In this document: positions 9,591-18,425 of the stretch, piece after piece
Layout: every line of letters starts with the position of its first letter
Position numbering within the stretch: position 1 is the first letter of the stretch
NCBI RefSeq assembly: GCF_001542405.1
Contig: NZ_LNCD01000042.1
Span: forward strand, 1 to 64,000
Direction of reading: 5' to 3'
Origin: Rhizobium altiplani
Lineage (GTDB): Bacteria > Pseudomonadota > Alphaproteobacteria > Rhizobiales > Rhizobiaceae
DNA length: 64,000 nucleotides
Program-made: the position numbers and the translations under genes
The notes under the pieces: model-generated
Database searches by the model: none
What the model was told of the DNA's origin: nothing
What the model saw: the letters and a program-made list of their open reading frames with translations, nothing else

Positions 9591-11819
9591 GCGGTTTTCT
9601 CCTGACCGAGAGGCGCGGAAGCGGCTTTGCCGGCAAGCGCGACGCGGTTTTCGCGCCGCAGCCGGCGCTCGCCGACGAGAAGCTGGAAGCCGGCGATGAT
9701 GACGATCATCACCAGGATAAGCGCCGAGGAATAGGCGATCGCGACGCCGTATTCGCCGTTTTCGACAAGGCCGACAATATAGGCGGTGGACATGTTGTAC
9801 TTCGCGCTGACGAGAAAGATGACCGCGCTGATCGAGGTGATGGCGCGGACGAAGGAATAGACGAGTGCTGCGGTGATTGCTGGTCGAAGCAGCGGCAGGA
9901 TAACCCTGCGGATGGTGCGGAAGCTGTCGGCGCGCAGTGTCAGCGACGCCTCGTCGAGGCTCTTGTCGAGCTGGCTCATGGCCGCCACGCCGCCACGCAC
10001 GCCGACCGGCATGTTGCGGAAGACGAAGCAGGCGACGAGGATCAGCGCCGTGCCGGTCATTTCGAGCGGCGGCAAGTTGAAGGCCATGATGTAGCTGATG
10101 CCGATAACGGTGCCGGGAATGGCAAAGCTCATCATCAGCGCAAATTCGAAGAGGTTGCGGCCGACGAACCGCTGGCGAACGATCAGATAGGCCGTCAAGA
10201 GGCCGACGGCTGCTGTCAGCGGCGCGGAGATCAGGGCGATCTCCATGGTCGTCCAGAAGGAGTTCCAGGCGACGCCCGTCCAGGCGATGCCGCCATCGTC
10301 GCGCCAGCCGATCGAGAAGGCCTTCACGTAGTGCTCGACGGTAAGCGTGTTGTCGAGGCCCCAGGTGCGGACAAAGCCGCCGAAGAGGATCATCGCGTAG
10401 ACGACGATGGTGAAGATCATCCAGGGAATGACGATCGCATGCACGCCGATCGAAAGTCCACGCGGCAGGGCGATATGAGCGCCCGAATCCCCCTTGCCCG
10501 TCACGGTCGCGAAACTCTTGCCCGCGAGCCAGAAGCGCTGCGCGATGAAGGCCGACATGGAAGAGAAGCAGGATCATCGCAAGGACGGCGGCCCGTGACG
10601 GATCGTTCTGCGAGCCGACGACGGCGAAGAAGATCTCCGTCGACAGCACGCCATGGCTGCCACCAAGCACCATCGGATTGCCGAAATCCGCCATGCTCTC
10701 GATGAAGGCGATCAGAAACGCGTTGGCGAGACCAGGCTTCATCAGCGGCAGCGACACCCGCCAGAAGGTGCGCCAGCGGTCGGCACGCAAGGTTTGAGAC
10801 GCCTCCTCCATCGAGGGGCTGACGCCTTCCACCACGCCGATGAGCACAAGGAAAGAGATCGGCGTGAAGGAAAGAACCTGGGCGATCCAGATGCCCGTCA
10901 ACCCATAGAGCCAGCGGCCCGGTTCCGCGCCAAGAAGAGTTGCCACCGTTTGGGTGACGACGCCGGCACGCCCGAAGAGCAGCGTCAGCGCCAGACCGAC
11001 GACGAAGGGCGGCGTGATGATCGGCAAGATCGTCAGCAGCCTTAACCCCTTCTTGAAGGGAAATCGCGTGCGCGTCGCAACCAGCGCAAAGCAGAGGCCG
11101 AGAAGCGTCGCGCCGCTGGCCGTCAGGATCGCGAGCCAGAGCGTGCGCCAGGCGACGCCGCAGCGGTCGCCACCAACCAGGCAGTCGAGACTCCAGACAG
11201 ACGGGTCCTGAATATTGGTCACGAACCCGCTCGGATCAAAGGACCCGTCGAAGGCCTGAAAGGCGCCGACGAACATGCTGCCTACCGGGTAGAAGACAAA
11301 GATTGCGACCAGCACGATCAACATCATGATGGCGCCGACAAGAAAGGCATCGCCTTTCATGACGCCGCGTTCGGCAAGCCCGAAGGAAAAGAGAAGCACG
11401 AAAACGATGCCGGCAAGGATGGCGCCGGCACCCATCGAGGGCTGCCCATCGTTGAGCGGACCGAAAAGCATTTCGCTGATCGTCCAGCTCCAGCCGGAGA
11501 AGGTAATTGCCAATCCCTGCAGCGCCAGGAAGGCAAAGCCGAGGCCACCTGCCAAGGCGAGCAGCCGACCGCGGCGGATCGGATCGGACATCAGGCGTGC
11601 CGAGCCGCCCGCCAACAGGAACGTAAGGGCGCCCGCAAGCCACCAGCGTCCGTGCATCAATATCTGCAAAACGCCAGGCCCGGCGGCAGGGTCAGCTGGA
11701 AAGCCGGAAAGCCAGCCGAAGCCGTAAAAGCCACCTTCGATCCGATACCACGGAAAGAGAACGAAGGCAGCAAGGCCGAGAAGAAGAGCGACATCGAGCC
11801 GTCGATTGCTATGTGTCAT
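9587..11819 (-). pseudogene. AfuB-like two-domain ABC permease, frameshifted
   Basis: Two permease modules of FbpB/AfuB type. Module 1 (11819 to about 10560) has several hydrophobic helices and an EAA-type loop (EEASQTLRADRWRTFWRVSL); module 2 (10558 to 9587) continues with MSAFIAQRFWLAGKSF and its own loop (DEASLTLRADSFRTIRRVIL). The frames join at ILLLF/SMSAF, needing a one-base correction at about 10558-10562. Intact relatives are single proteins of about 730 residues. Either the gene is broken, or there is a sequencing error, or the second half is reinitiated at ATG 10558. A start at 11870 is also open but lacks a clear ribosome site. Confidence 0.82.
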
Positions 11820-11900
11820 GGTCGGGTCCGCGTCTTCATCCGGTTTCAGTTGTGCCTTCGGGCCGAACATGGTCCGGCCCGGGCACGGGCGAAGTCAGGT

Positions 11901-12929
11901 TCAGTTCGCCTTGGCGCCGATCTCCTTGTCCCAGCGCGCAAGAAGCGCCTTGCGAACATCGGGATCGCCGTATTTCGCGAAATCGTAATCGATGAGCTTG
12001 ATGTCCTTAAACTTCGGCGCCTCCTTCGGCACCTCGGCGGATTTGTTGGACGGAAGCTGATAGGACTTCGCTTCCTTCATATGCGACTGCGCTTCGGCGG
12101 AAAGCGCCCAATCGTACCATTTCTTGGCGTTTTCCAGGTTCTTGGCGCCCTTGACGATCGACATCGAACCGATTTCGTAGCCTGTGCCTTCGCATGGCGC
12201 GACGGCCTTGACCGGGAAGCCCTCGACGGTCTGGGCGACAGCGTCGTGCATGAAGACGATACCGATGGTGGATTCACCGCGCGCGGCCGCCTTTACCGGC
12301 GCCGAACCGGACTTGGTGTATTGAGAAACATTGGCGTTCAGCTTCGAGAGATAATCGAAAGCCTTGTCCTCGCCCATGATCTGCACCAGCGTGGCAAGCG
12401 TGTTATAAGAGGTGCCGGACGAATTCGGATTGGCGATCTGGATCTCACCCTTGTAGCCCGCATCGAGCAGGTCAGCCCAGCATTTCGGCTCCTTCAGCCC
12501 CTTCTTGGCAAGGATTTCAGAGTTGTAGCCCCAGCCGAGCGCGCCGGCATAAACACCGACCGTGCGGAACTTGGCGCTCTCGGCCTGCTTCTTGGCCCAG
12601 TCCTGGAGCTGATCGAAAAGCGGCGACTTGTATTCCTGGGTCAGGCCTTCGGCGGCTGCCTGAAGATGGGGATCGCCGGTGCCGGCCCACCAGATATCCG
12701 TCTTCGGGTTGCGTGCCTCGGCACGGATCTTCGCATAGGTCTCGCCAGCCGACAGGCGAACCATGTTCACCTTTATGTCGGTCTGCTTCTCGAACAGACC
12801 CTTCATCAGGTCGCAGACCTGCGAATCCGCCGAGCAGATGACATTGAGATCGCCGGCGGCATGAGCCGAAAAGGCAACAAAGGATACACCCGCGGCAAGC
12901 AATGCCGCGGCCAACTTGACCGGTCGCAT
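11901..12929 (-). CDS. AfuA-like periplasmic sugar-phosphate-binding protein
   Basis: 342 residues with signal peptide MRPVKLAAALLAAGVSFVAF, cleaved near AHAA. The fold is that of ferric-binding FbpA proteins, but the paired tyrosines expected for iron are not evident. It instead has a MHD motif and a Glu (GTGYE) 24 residues after the His. That spacing equals the His205/Asp206/Glu229 set I recall for sugar-phosphate contacts in AfuA of Actinobacillus pleuropneumoniae. I infer hexose- or heptose-phosphate binding. ATG 12929 is preceded by GGAGG at the right distance. First gene of the operon with permease, ATPase and phosphatase. Confidence 0.85.
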   Translation of the reverse strand: MRPVKLAAALLAAGVSFVAFSAHAAGDLNVICSADSQVCDLMKGLFEKQTDIKVNMVRLSAGETYAKIRAEARNPKTDIWWAGTGDPHLQAAAEGLTQEYKSPLFDQLQDWAKKQAESAKFRTVGVYAGALGWGYNSEILAKKGLKEPKCWADLLDAGYKGEIQIANPNSSGTSYNTLATLVQIMGEDKAFDYLSKLNANVSQYTKSGSAPVKAAARGESTIGIVFMHDAVAQTVEGFPVKAVAPCEGTGYEIGSMSIVKGAKNLENAKKWYDWALSAEAQSHMKEAKSYQLPSNKSAEVPKEAPKFKDIKLIDYDFAKYGDPDVRKALLARWDKEIGAKAN

Positions 12930-12972
12930 GATTTCCTCCTGGTTGTGACGGCGCCTCCACGCCGCTCGCTTT

Positions 12973-13076
12973 TGCAAGCGTGTGCAGAGCTTGCATACGG
13001 GCAAAATAACTGTCAACTCGTTTTTCGCAAAACTGTCACAAAAGTCTCGTGCAAGACCGCTTGCACGCACGTGCAA
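12973..13076. promoter_or_regulatory. LacI-type operators between afuA-like and lacI-family genes
   Basis: Three palindromes with TTGCA/TGCAA half-sites: TGCAAGC-N9-GCTTGCA (12973-12995), GTGCAAG-ACCG-CTTGCAC (13049-13066) and TTGCAC-GCAC-GTGCAA (13061-13076). The last two overlap. Their position between divergent genes fits control of both promoters by the LacI-family protein encoded next door; binding is inferred. Confidence 0.7.
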
Positions 13077-13111
13077 CAAACGGCTAAGAAAAGACCGAGC
13101 GGGAGGGAAAG

Positions 13112-14131
13112 GTGCGGTCGAAAATTTTCGTTAGTGCACAGGAAGTCGCCGAAAGGGCCGGCGTATCGCGTTCCGCCGTCTCGCGAACCTTCACCCCGGG
13201 AGCGAGCGTTTCGGCAGAGACGCGCGAACGGGTGTTGCAGGCGGCAGAGGAGCTCGGCTACCACGTCAACCATCTTGCCCGAGGCCTGATGCGCAACGAA
13301 AGCGGCATCGTCTGCCTTATCGTTTCCGAGGTCGCGACGCCGTACCGGTCGGCGCTGCTCAGGGAGCTGACGCTGCAGCTGCAGAATGCGGGCAAGGTGG
13401 CGATGTTCATCAACACGGATCGCTCCGACGGCAGCGTCGACCGGGCGCTGCAACAGGCCATCCGTTATCGCGCCGATGCATCGGTCATTCTTTCCGGCCT
13501 TCCCGACAAGTCGATAACGCAGCTTTGTCTGCGCAATGGCCAGCGCCTGGTGCTGATCAACCGCGACGACGATCAGCCTGGCCCGCTCCGGATCAATCTC
13601 GACGACGACGAGGCCGGCGGACGCATCCTGACAGCCTTCGTGCGGGCCGGCTGCCGGCGGCTTGCCTTTGCCAATTCCGAAGCGGGGACGCCTAGTCTCA
13701 TGGGGCGCGAGCGGGGATTCGTTGCCGGCGCGCGCGCGCTTGGAATGGATGTCATCGTCGAACGTCACGGCTGGACGGGCTATGAGGCCGGACGCGTTCT
13801 CGCCCATCGCCTGCTGACGGCCAAGGAGCGGCCCGACGCCGTCTTCTGCGCCACCGACCTTCTGGCCTGCGGTTTCATGGATGCTGCGCGCCACCAGTTC
13901 GGCATATCCATTCCGGACGAACTCTGCGTCGCCGGCTTCGACGATATCGAGCAGGCGTCCTGGTCATCCTACGAACTGACGACATTCGCACAGCCGGTCG
14001 CCGAAATCGCTTCAAGGGCCGTCGAGTGGTTGACCAAGTTGGAGCGGGAGGACGGCCAAGGCGACGTTCAGTCCATCAGGTTGAGGGCCGAACTGCTTTG
14101 GCGAAAGTCTATTCGCGCCAGAAAATCATAA
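13112..14131 (+). CDS. LacI-family transcriptional regulator
   Basis: 339 residues from a GTG start at 13112, preceded by GGGAGGG. N-terminal HTH FVSAQEVAERAGVSRSAVSR (about 6-25) and hinge, then a periplasmic-binding-like ligand domain with the C-terminal ELCVAGFDDIEQASWSSYEL block typical of LacI/GalR dimers. It is divergent from the Afu-like operon and probably represses it until a sugar phosphate or derived sugar binds. Operators with matching symmetry lie in the shared intergenic region, and one candidate lies upstream of ugpB. Confidence 0.9.
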   Translation: MRSKIFVSAQEVAERAGVSRSAVSRTFTPGASVSAETRERVLQAAEELGYHVNHLARGLMRNESGIVCLIVSEVATPYRSALLRELTLQLQNAGKVAMFINTDRSDGSVDRALQQAIRYRADASVILSGLPDKSITQLCLRNGQRLVLINRDDDQPGPLRINLDDDEAGGRILTAFVRAGCRRLAFANSEAGTPSLMGRERGFVAGARALGMDVIVERHGWTGYEAGRVLAHRLLTAKERPDAVFCATDLLACGFMDAARHQFGISIPDELCVAGFDDIEQASWSSYELTTFAQPVAEIASRAVEWLTKLEREDGQGDVQSIRLRAELLWRKSIRARKS

Positions 14132-14376
14132 CACCGCTACCGGCACTGCGAGCATGCTACGCAGACGCGCAACGTCGCCCATACCGGCTCGGGGCTGGTG
14201 CCGCGACATGACGTCCTGACCACGATCATCCCCCACAAAATGGGCTCGGCCCTTGATGCGGCGGTCGAAACGGGGATGGCGAAGGTTGACAACGACAAGG
14301 TCAACATGGTGCCCGGCATCCCTCTCCGGCCAGGCGAGAGGCAAAGGGGTCGGCCATGCCCATGGCGGGAGAACCG
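14132..14376. other. Intergenic stretch with a possible coding remnant
   Basis: No intact gene. On the plus strand about 14170-14330 a frame with strongly GC-ending codons includes VPRHDVLTTIIPHKMGSALD and may be the tail of a lost gene I do not recognise; it has no convincing start. The minus strand has a short open frame without features. Confidence 0.35.
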
Positions 14377-14613
14377 TCAGCTTCGATATTCCCGCCGGCC
14401 AGCCTCGTATTCGACAGGCCGGATCGGGCTCTTCAGCTCCTCGACGACAGCCATTCGTTTCTGCCGGCGACGGTCGGGATCCGGCACCGGAACCGCGGCC
14501 ATGAGTTTCTTGGTGTAGTCGTGTTGCGGGTTGCCGAAGACTGCCGCGCGCGGGCCGATTTCGACGATCTCGCCAAGATACATGACCGCCACACGAAGCA
14601 GACCAAGGGCCAC
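14377..14613 (-). pseudogene. Peptide ABC transporter ATPase C-terminal remnant
   Basis: The translated piece [20 protein letters not shown] followed by [16 protein letters not shown] is the C-terminal signature of DppF/OppF-type oligopeptide ABC ATPases (MYLG and the HPYT-like motif). Only about 70 residues are present; Walker A, signature and Walker B motifs are absent and no partner genes are nearby. The 5' codons before RVAVMYLG do not match the family. A decayed relic left by deletion or rearrangement. Confidence 0.75.
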
Positions 14614-14673
14614 GTCAACCGATAGACGGTCTATGCCTTTGCGAGTTCCCCCACCGTCGTCTCCCCAACTGAG

Positions 14674-14711
14674 AGCCCCGCTTGGTCTTGCACTTCCGCG
14701 GGGCTTTTTTG
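14674..14711 (+). terminator. Intrinsic terminator
   Basis: AGCCCCGC (14674-14681) pairs with GCGGGGCT (14698-14705), followed directly by a run of six T. It would stop transcription coming from the left on the plus strand, from the LacI-family gene or remnants after it. Confidence 0.75.
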
Positions 14712-14719
14712 GCCGGAGT

Positions 14720-14968
14720 TCAGCCGCTTGAGACGACTATTATTGTGCCGTTGGCTACCAGAGCCGTGACGTCAAGAGTGGTTTGAAGGTCACCACAATC
14801 ATCGGGTGGCGGTTCCAAGCGAAAAACCTGCGTTGGGCGGCTTTTTGTCGCCCGATGCGCTGCTTCAAAACGGAGACCGGAATAGCTGCCTTTACGCAGC
14901 GCGTGCCCCGCCACGTAGATGTCCCTTTGAAGCTCTAATGTAACGGAATCCATCCGGGAATCGTGCAT
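14720..14968 (-). CDS. Small hypothetical protein
   Basis: 82 residues (77 if it starts at the internal Met, base 14953). Contains [20 protein letters not shown] and a C-terminus rich in small hydrophobic residues ([16 protein letters not shown]). No signal peptide or known motif. No strong ribosome-binding site is visible at either start. It lies alone between a terminator and a structured intergenic region. Codon pattern is mixed, so it may be real but not conserved; function unknown. Confidence 0.4.
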   Translation of the reverse strand: MHDSRMDSVTLELQRDIYVAGHALRKGSYSGLRFEAAHRATKSRPTQVFRLEPPPDDCGDLQTTLDVTALVANGTIIVVSSG

Positions 14969-15135
14969 GTGGCTTGGCCATCTCTATCGCTACGCTCGAA
15001 CGGTACCATTGACGTAATCGGGCGGCAAACGCCGTAGTTTTGGCGCCCCACCAAGGGCGCCTGTGTTATGATCACGGCGGCCCGCACCCCGATTGCGGGC
15101 CGCTTGCATTCCTCCGAAGAGGGTTAAGTCGATGA

Positions 15136-15161
15136 AGAGGTACTAGGTCTCGAGTACCTCT
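15136..15161. repeat. Perfect 9-bp inverted repeat
   Basis: AGAGGTACT and AGTACCTCT are separated by 8 bases, upstream of the toxin-antitoxin operon. It could be a regulator-binding site or an RNA hairpin; nothing shows which. Confidence 0.7.
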
Positions 15162-15222
15162 ACCTTGCGCGAAGCCTACCTCTAATGTCCATTTACGGAA
15201 CTTTAATGTGAAGTACGTATTG

Positions 15223-15272
15223 ACTAGGTGCGTATTTTACTCACATAACTAGGTGCGTATTTTACTCACATA
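15223..15272 (+). repeat. Perfect 25-bp tandem duplication at the TA promoter
   Basis: Two identical adjoining 25-mers (15223-15247 and 15248-15272), each beginning ACTAGGTGCGTATTTTACTC. A TTGACT box at 15220-15225 sits 17 bases before ACATAA (15243-15248), a possible promoter overlapping the first copy. The second copy ends 8 bases before the toxin start. Most likely paired operator sites for the antitoxin. Confidence 0.9.
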
Positions 15273-15280
15273 AAAGGTCC

Positions 15281-15583
15281 ATGCACACGGTCACAGAACT
15301 CAAGTCTTTCCGCAAGGCTGCTCTGGCAGCCGGGATGTCCGAACAGGACATAGAAGCTCTGGTCGATCATCTGTCAGAGAACCCTGATGCGGGAGACGAG
15401 ATGGAAGGCACAGGTGGGTGTAGAAAGCTACGCTGGGCCATTAGAGGAAATAACAAAGGTAAGAGCGGCGGTGTTCGAACCATCACGCTGTTTTCCGGGG
15501 AGAATCTTCCTGTGTTCCTGATCACCGCCTTTGGGAAAGGTCAGAAATCCAATCTCACCAAGGGCGAGCGGAACGAACTGTAG
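15281..15583 (+). CDS. HigB/RelE-type toxin
   Basis: 100 residues. Contains CRKLRWAIRGNNKGKSGGVR and ITLFSGENLPVFLITAFGKG, the core of the COG4737 branch of RelE/HigB mRNA-interferase toxins, ending NLTKGERNEL. It is expected to cleave ribosome-bound mRNA. Starts 8 bases after the tandem repeat and is followed 68 bases later by an HTH antitoxin, the toxin-first order seen in HigBA and related pairs. Full length for the family. Confidence 0.85.
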   Translation: MHTVTELKSFRKAALAAGMSEQDIEALVDHLSENPDAGDEMEGTGGCRKLRWAIRGNNKGKSGGVRTITLFSGENLPVFLITAFGKGQKSNLTKGERNEL

Positions 15584-15651
15584 AAAATATCTGACCGTGT
15601 GGTCCAAGAATATTCAAGACGGGTTTTACCGATCGCAGTAGGAGAATGACA

Positions 15652-15987
15652 ATGAGCAAGAAGGTATTCGATCAAATCGCAGAGGGCTTGAATGAGGCTT
15701 TGGCCGTCGCTCGCGGCGAAGCTGAACCTTACAAGCTCCATGTGCCGGCCGAGATCGATGTCAAGGCCATACGTGTGCGCACCGGTCTGACGCAGAAAGA
15801 TTTCGCGTCGACGTTCGGGTTTGGCTTAGACCAACTCAAGCAGTGGGAACAGGGCCGTTCGCGGCCTGTGCAGGCGATGAGGGCATATCTCCTTCTGATC
15901 AATTCTGAGCCGCACAAGATGGTTCAGGCTCTCAGGGAGATCAATATCGCATCGCACGACGTCCCTATGAGACGTGCTGCCTGCTGA
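15652..15987 (+). CDS. HTH antitoxin, HigA-like
   Basis: 111 residues from ATG 15652, chosen over ATG 15646 because AGGAG at 15640-15644 is then correctly spaced. Central XRE/Cro-type helix-turn-helix IRVRTGLTQKDFASTFGFGL with LDQLKQWEQGRSRPVQAM is the COG2944 antitoxin signature. It should neutralise the toxin encoded just upstream and repress the pair through the tandem repeat. Followed by an intrinsic terminator. Confidence 0.87.
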   Translation: MSKKVFDQIAEGLNEALAVARGEAEPYKLHVPAEIDVKAIRVRTGLTQKDFASTFGFGLDQLKQWEQGRSRPVQAMRAYLLLINSEPHKMVQALREINIASHDVPMRRAAC

Positions 15988-16023
15988 GTAAGCTGGGCAT
16001 ACACTACCAATTCGGAACGAGTC

Positions 16024-16054
16024 ATACCCCGCCTCCTGGCGGGGTATTTGTTTT
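16024..16054 (+). terminator. Intrinsic terminator of the TA operon
   Basis: ATACCCCGCC and GGCGGGGTAT make a perfect 10-bp stem around a TCCT loop, followed by TTGTTTT. It lies 37 bases after the antitoxin stop. Confidence 0.92.
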
Positions 16055-16059
16055 AAGGC

Positions 16060-16605
16060 CTATAGCGACTTTTTCGCTCTTCCCGTTGGCTCGTCGATCT
16101 TGCTGGACAACACCTCTACTCGGGTAGCGATCTTCTTGATGGTGTCGAGGACCGTATCCAGCTTGTCGCCGAAGGACTCAACGACGCGATCAATCCGCTT
16201 GTTTGAGCGATGCTGGTCTTGTTCTCGCTGACCTTCTCAAGCATTTGAGATTGCTGGTACTGGAGCGGAGCAATCTGGCCAATCTGGGTATTCATCGCGT
16301 CCATGGTCACTTGGTAGATGTTCTGACGCTCCTTGCGATCGAGAGCTTCGCGGGCGAACCGGTCTGCAAGCTCGCGCTGAGTTTGCTGCAGATCGTCCAC
16401 GGTGTTGTTAAGATTGGCCCATACCACGCCGATACCCGCCGCGTTCACCATGTATGCCAATGGTGAGAACAACGACAAAACCGAGGATGACAACCAAGGC
16501 CCGCCAGTCGAAGCCAGAGAAGGCAGCAAGACCGAACCCACCGCCACCGAATGCCGTGCTAGCCCAGCCGAGGATGTTGAATTTCTTCCTGACGGTCTTG
16601 TCCAC
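16060..16605 (-). pseudogene. Membrane-anchored coiled-coil protein, two frameshifts
   Basis: The N-terminal frame (from 16605) reads MDKTVRKKFNILGWASTAFG and one strongly hydrophobic helix (DWRALVVILGFVVVLTIG). After a shift near 16450 the next frame continues GIGVVWANLNNTVDDLQQTQ and a long heptad-like region to NKTSIAQT. A second shift near 16198 restores RIDRVVESFGDKLDTVLD and a stop at 16060. The assembled product of about 180 residues resembles small phage- or plasmid-encoded membrane/coiled-coil proteins. Function unknown. Confidence 0.6.
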
Positions 16606-16928
16606 CGCGACCGGTACAGTCTCCTTCTACCCGACGACAGGAGCCGCGGAGAATGCCGCCATCTTCGTCGAGACACCCGAGAGGGCCAGAAGGGCTTTAT
16701 GCAGTGCCGCCGAATGCTGCCTTACCACGGGCCCTACGCCGGCCTGGGCAAGAATATCAGACCCTGGCGAACAGCTTGACTATATCCTCTTCGAACATCC
16801 GGAGGCCTCCTGAAGAGACCTCCGTTCCTGTCGTTCGAGGCTTCTTGTATGCAGATGGGAGGGCAGGCTCCTGCAGCCGAAGCCCGGGCCTGTCCCGGCA
16901 TGTCCTCCCAAGGTCGCCTTTAAAACGT
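16606..16928. other. Intergenic, no gene seen
   Basis: Open frames here are short and lack features. A GGAGGCCTCC palindrome lies at about 16800-16809, with a related GACCTCCG downstream. No promoter or terminator is convincing. Confidence 0.5.
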
Positions 16929-17546
16929 TCACATCGGCGGCACGATACCGTGGGTTCCGACAACGACGCGAAGGGTGGACATCGAGCCGTCGGCAGCCCG
17001 TTCTGACGGAATGAACACTGTTGCACCGCTCTTGATGTCGCTCTCGGTCGCCGGAGCAAAGGTGACGACGGGCGTGCCGTCCGGGATGGAGATTTTCTTC
17101 TCACCGCCCTTGTACTTTACCGTCAGTGTTCGGCCGTCGACCGATTTGACCGCGTCGGCCACGGTCGCGTTGGTCATCGAACTGTTCGGCTTCAGGTCCC
17201 AGGCATAACTGCCCTCGCCGGTGCCTTTCATGGCGGCAGGGAAGATCAGTACTTCGAGTGCGCCATCACCACCATCGGCGGTGGGCAGGGACGCGATGCC
17301 AACGAAATCGCCTGGCTTGATGTCGTCGATCGACGCCTTGGCGACGCTCGAAACCTTCCAGCCATCCTTGAGCATGATCTTGGCATCGGTGCCTTCGCGT
17401 GTCTTCACCGACAGCGTGCTGCCGTCGCGGCTTTCGACCGTGCCGCGAACCCGGATCGTGTCCGCAGCGTTTGCCGAAAAACCAACCGTGACGGCCATCA
17501 ACGCGCTTGCAAGCAACGCAAAGCCGGTTTGGGAAATGGGGGACAT
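16929..17546 (-). CDS. Periplasmic DUF5666-like protein of the RCS cluster
   Basis: 205 residues with signal peptide MSPISQTGFALLASALMAVT, cleaved near SANAA. Two repeated beta-rich modules follow, each with a phrase such as VRGTVESRDGSTLSVKTREG and VKSVDGRTLTVKYKGG, as in DUF5666/OB-like domains. No metal or catalytic motif is apparent. It lies 102 bases after the MsrP-like gene in the same direction and probably forms the end of the operon driven by the ECF promoter at 19666-19690. Role in chlorine stress is inferred from position only. Confidence 0.72.
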   Translation of the reverse strand: MSPISQTGFALLASALMAVTVGFSANAADTIRVRGTVESRDGSTLSVKTREGTDAKIMLKDGWKVSSVAKASIDDIKPGDFVGIASLPTADGGDGALEVLIFPAAMKGTGEGSYAWDLKPNSSMTNATVADAVKSVDGRTLTVKYKGGEKKISIPDGTPVVTFAPATESDIKSGATVFIPSERAADGSMSTLRVVVGTHGIVPPM

Positions 17547-17648
17547 CTGCTCTTCCTTCTTGAAACCCTGACATCGAAACGGCCGGCGGATGCGGGTTGA
17601 AACCGTCGGCTTTCTCGAGGCGCTGCCATCAGGCCGGCCCCGCGAACA

Positions 17649-18425
17649 TCAAATTCCGGCGTACCATTCGTAGCCGCGGTCTTCCCAGAAACCCCCATTG
17701 CCGCCATAAAGACCAGACAGATCGGCGAGCGCCTCGATGCGCATCAGGTATTTTGCCTGCTTGTAGCCGAGTTGCCGCTCGACCCGGAGCCTGAGCGGCG
17801 CGCCATGCGGCACTTCGAGGTCCCGGCCATTCATCGCATAGGCGAGGATCGTTTGTGGATGGAAGGCATCGACGAGATCGATGCTCTCGTAATACCAGCC
17901 GCTGTTGTCGAGTGTTTTCTCGTATTCGTCGGCGCAATGGAAAACGATATAGCGCGCCTCTGGCTTCAGGCCGACCTGATGCAACAGGGCGCCGAGCGGA
18001 ACGCCGGTCCACTGGCCGATGGCGCTCCAGCCCTCCACGCAGTCGTGCCGGGTGATCTGGGTTTTCGACGGCATCGCTTTCAATGCGGCGAGCGAGAAAG
18101 CCGCCGGACGTTCGACCAGCCCGCCGACTTGCAGCTGCCACGTCTGGAACTTCCGGCCAAGCAGCTCCTGATATTGCGCCCCGTCCGGCATGCTCGTGCC
18201 ATTGGCTCGAAAGGTCGGCGAGATGTCCGCCATGGTGAATTCGCGCGCGAGTGTGTCATCCCCGATCAGCAGGCGTTGCGTGCGCATCGTCAGGCCCTCG
18301 GCGATCTTCAGGACCGACTGCACTTTCGGGTTTTCGACCAACGCGTCGCAGCCGCTGAGACCAAGCGCCGATGCGCTGAGCGTCGAGCCGATCAGAAATC
18401 GGCGGCGGGTTATGAGGCGGCTCAT
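17649..18425 (-). CDS. MsrP/YedY1-like periplasmic molybdopterin oxidoreductase
   Basis: 258 residues. Twin-arginine signal TRRRFLIG (6-13) followed by a lipobox-like LSGC (23-26), so it may be a Tat-exported lipoprotein. The sulfite-oxidase fold shows HDCVEGWSAIGQWTGVPLG, where Cys129 ligates molybdenum. Known relatives (YedY1 of Azospira, MsrP of E. coli) reduce methionine sulfoxide in periplasmic proteins. Its start overlaps the stop of the cytochrome b gene (ATGA), and a Met-rich peptide is encoded in the same operon, so I infer repair of oxidised methionine after hypochlorite attack. Confidence 0.87.
   Translation of the reverse strand: MSRLITRRRFLIGSTLSASALGLSGCDALVENPKVQSVLKIAEGLTMRTQRLLIGDDTLAREFTMADISPTFRANGTSMPDGAQYQELLGRKFQTWQLQVGGLVERPAAFSLAALKAMPSKTQITRHDCVEGWSAIGQWTGVPLGALLHQVGLKPEARYIVFHCADEYEKTLDNSGWYYESIDLVDAFHPQTILAYAMNGRDLEVPHGAPLRLRVERQLGYKQAKYLMRIEALADLSGLYGGNGGFWEDRGYEWYAGI

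Larger units (their letters stand above)
14969..15280. other. Structured non-coding stretch before the toxin-antitoxin pair
   Basis: No gene seen. It holds several inverted repeats: GGCGCCC-N6-GGGCGCC (15042-15061), GCGGCCCGCA-N7-TGCGGGCCGC (15077-15103) and AGAGGTACT-N8-AGTACCTCT (15136-15161), then AT-richer sequence with a perfect tandem repeat. None of the hairpins is followed by a T-run. GC content is lower than that of the flanks from about 15105 on. Confidence 0.6.

Noticed and set aside
8529..11870. A single 1113-codon protein joining a permease to an ABC ATPase
   Set aside because: The middle third has no membrane helices in that frame, while the neighbouring frame encodes a perfect second permease module; it is the result of a frameshift.
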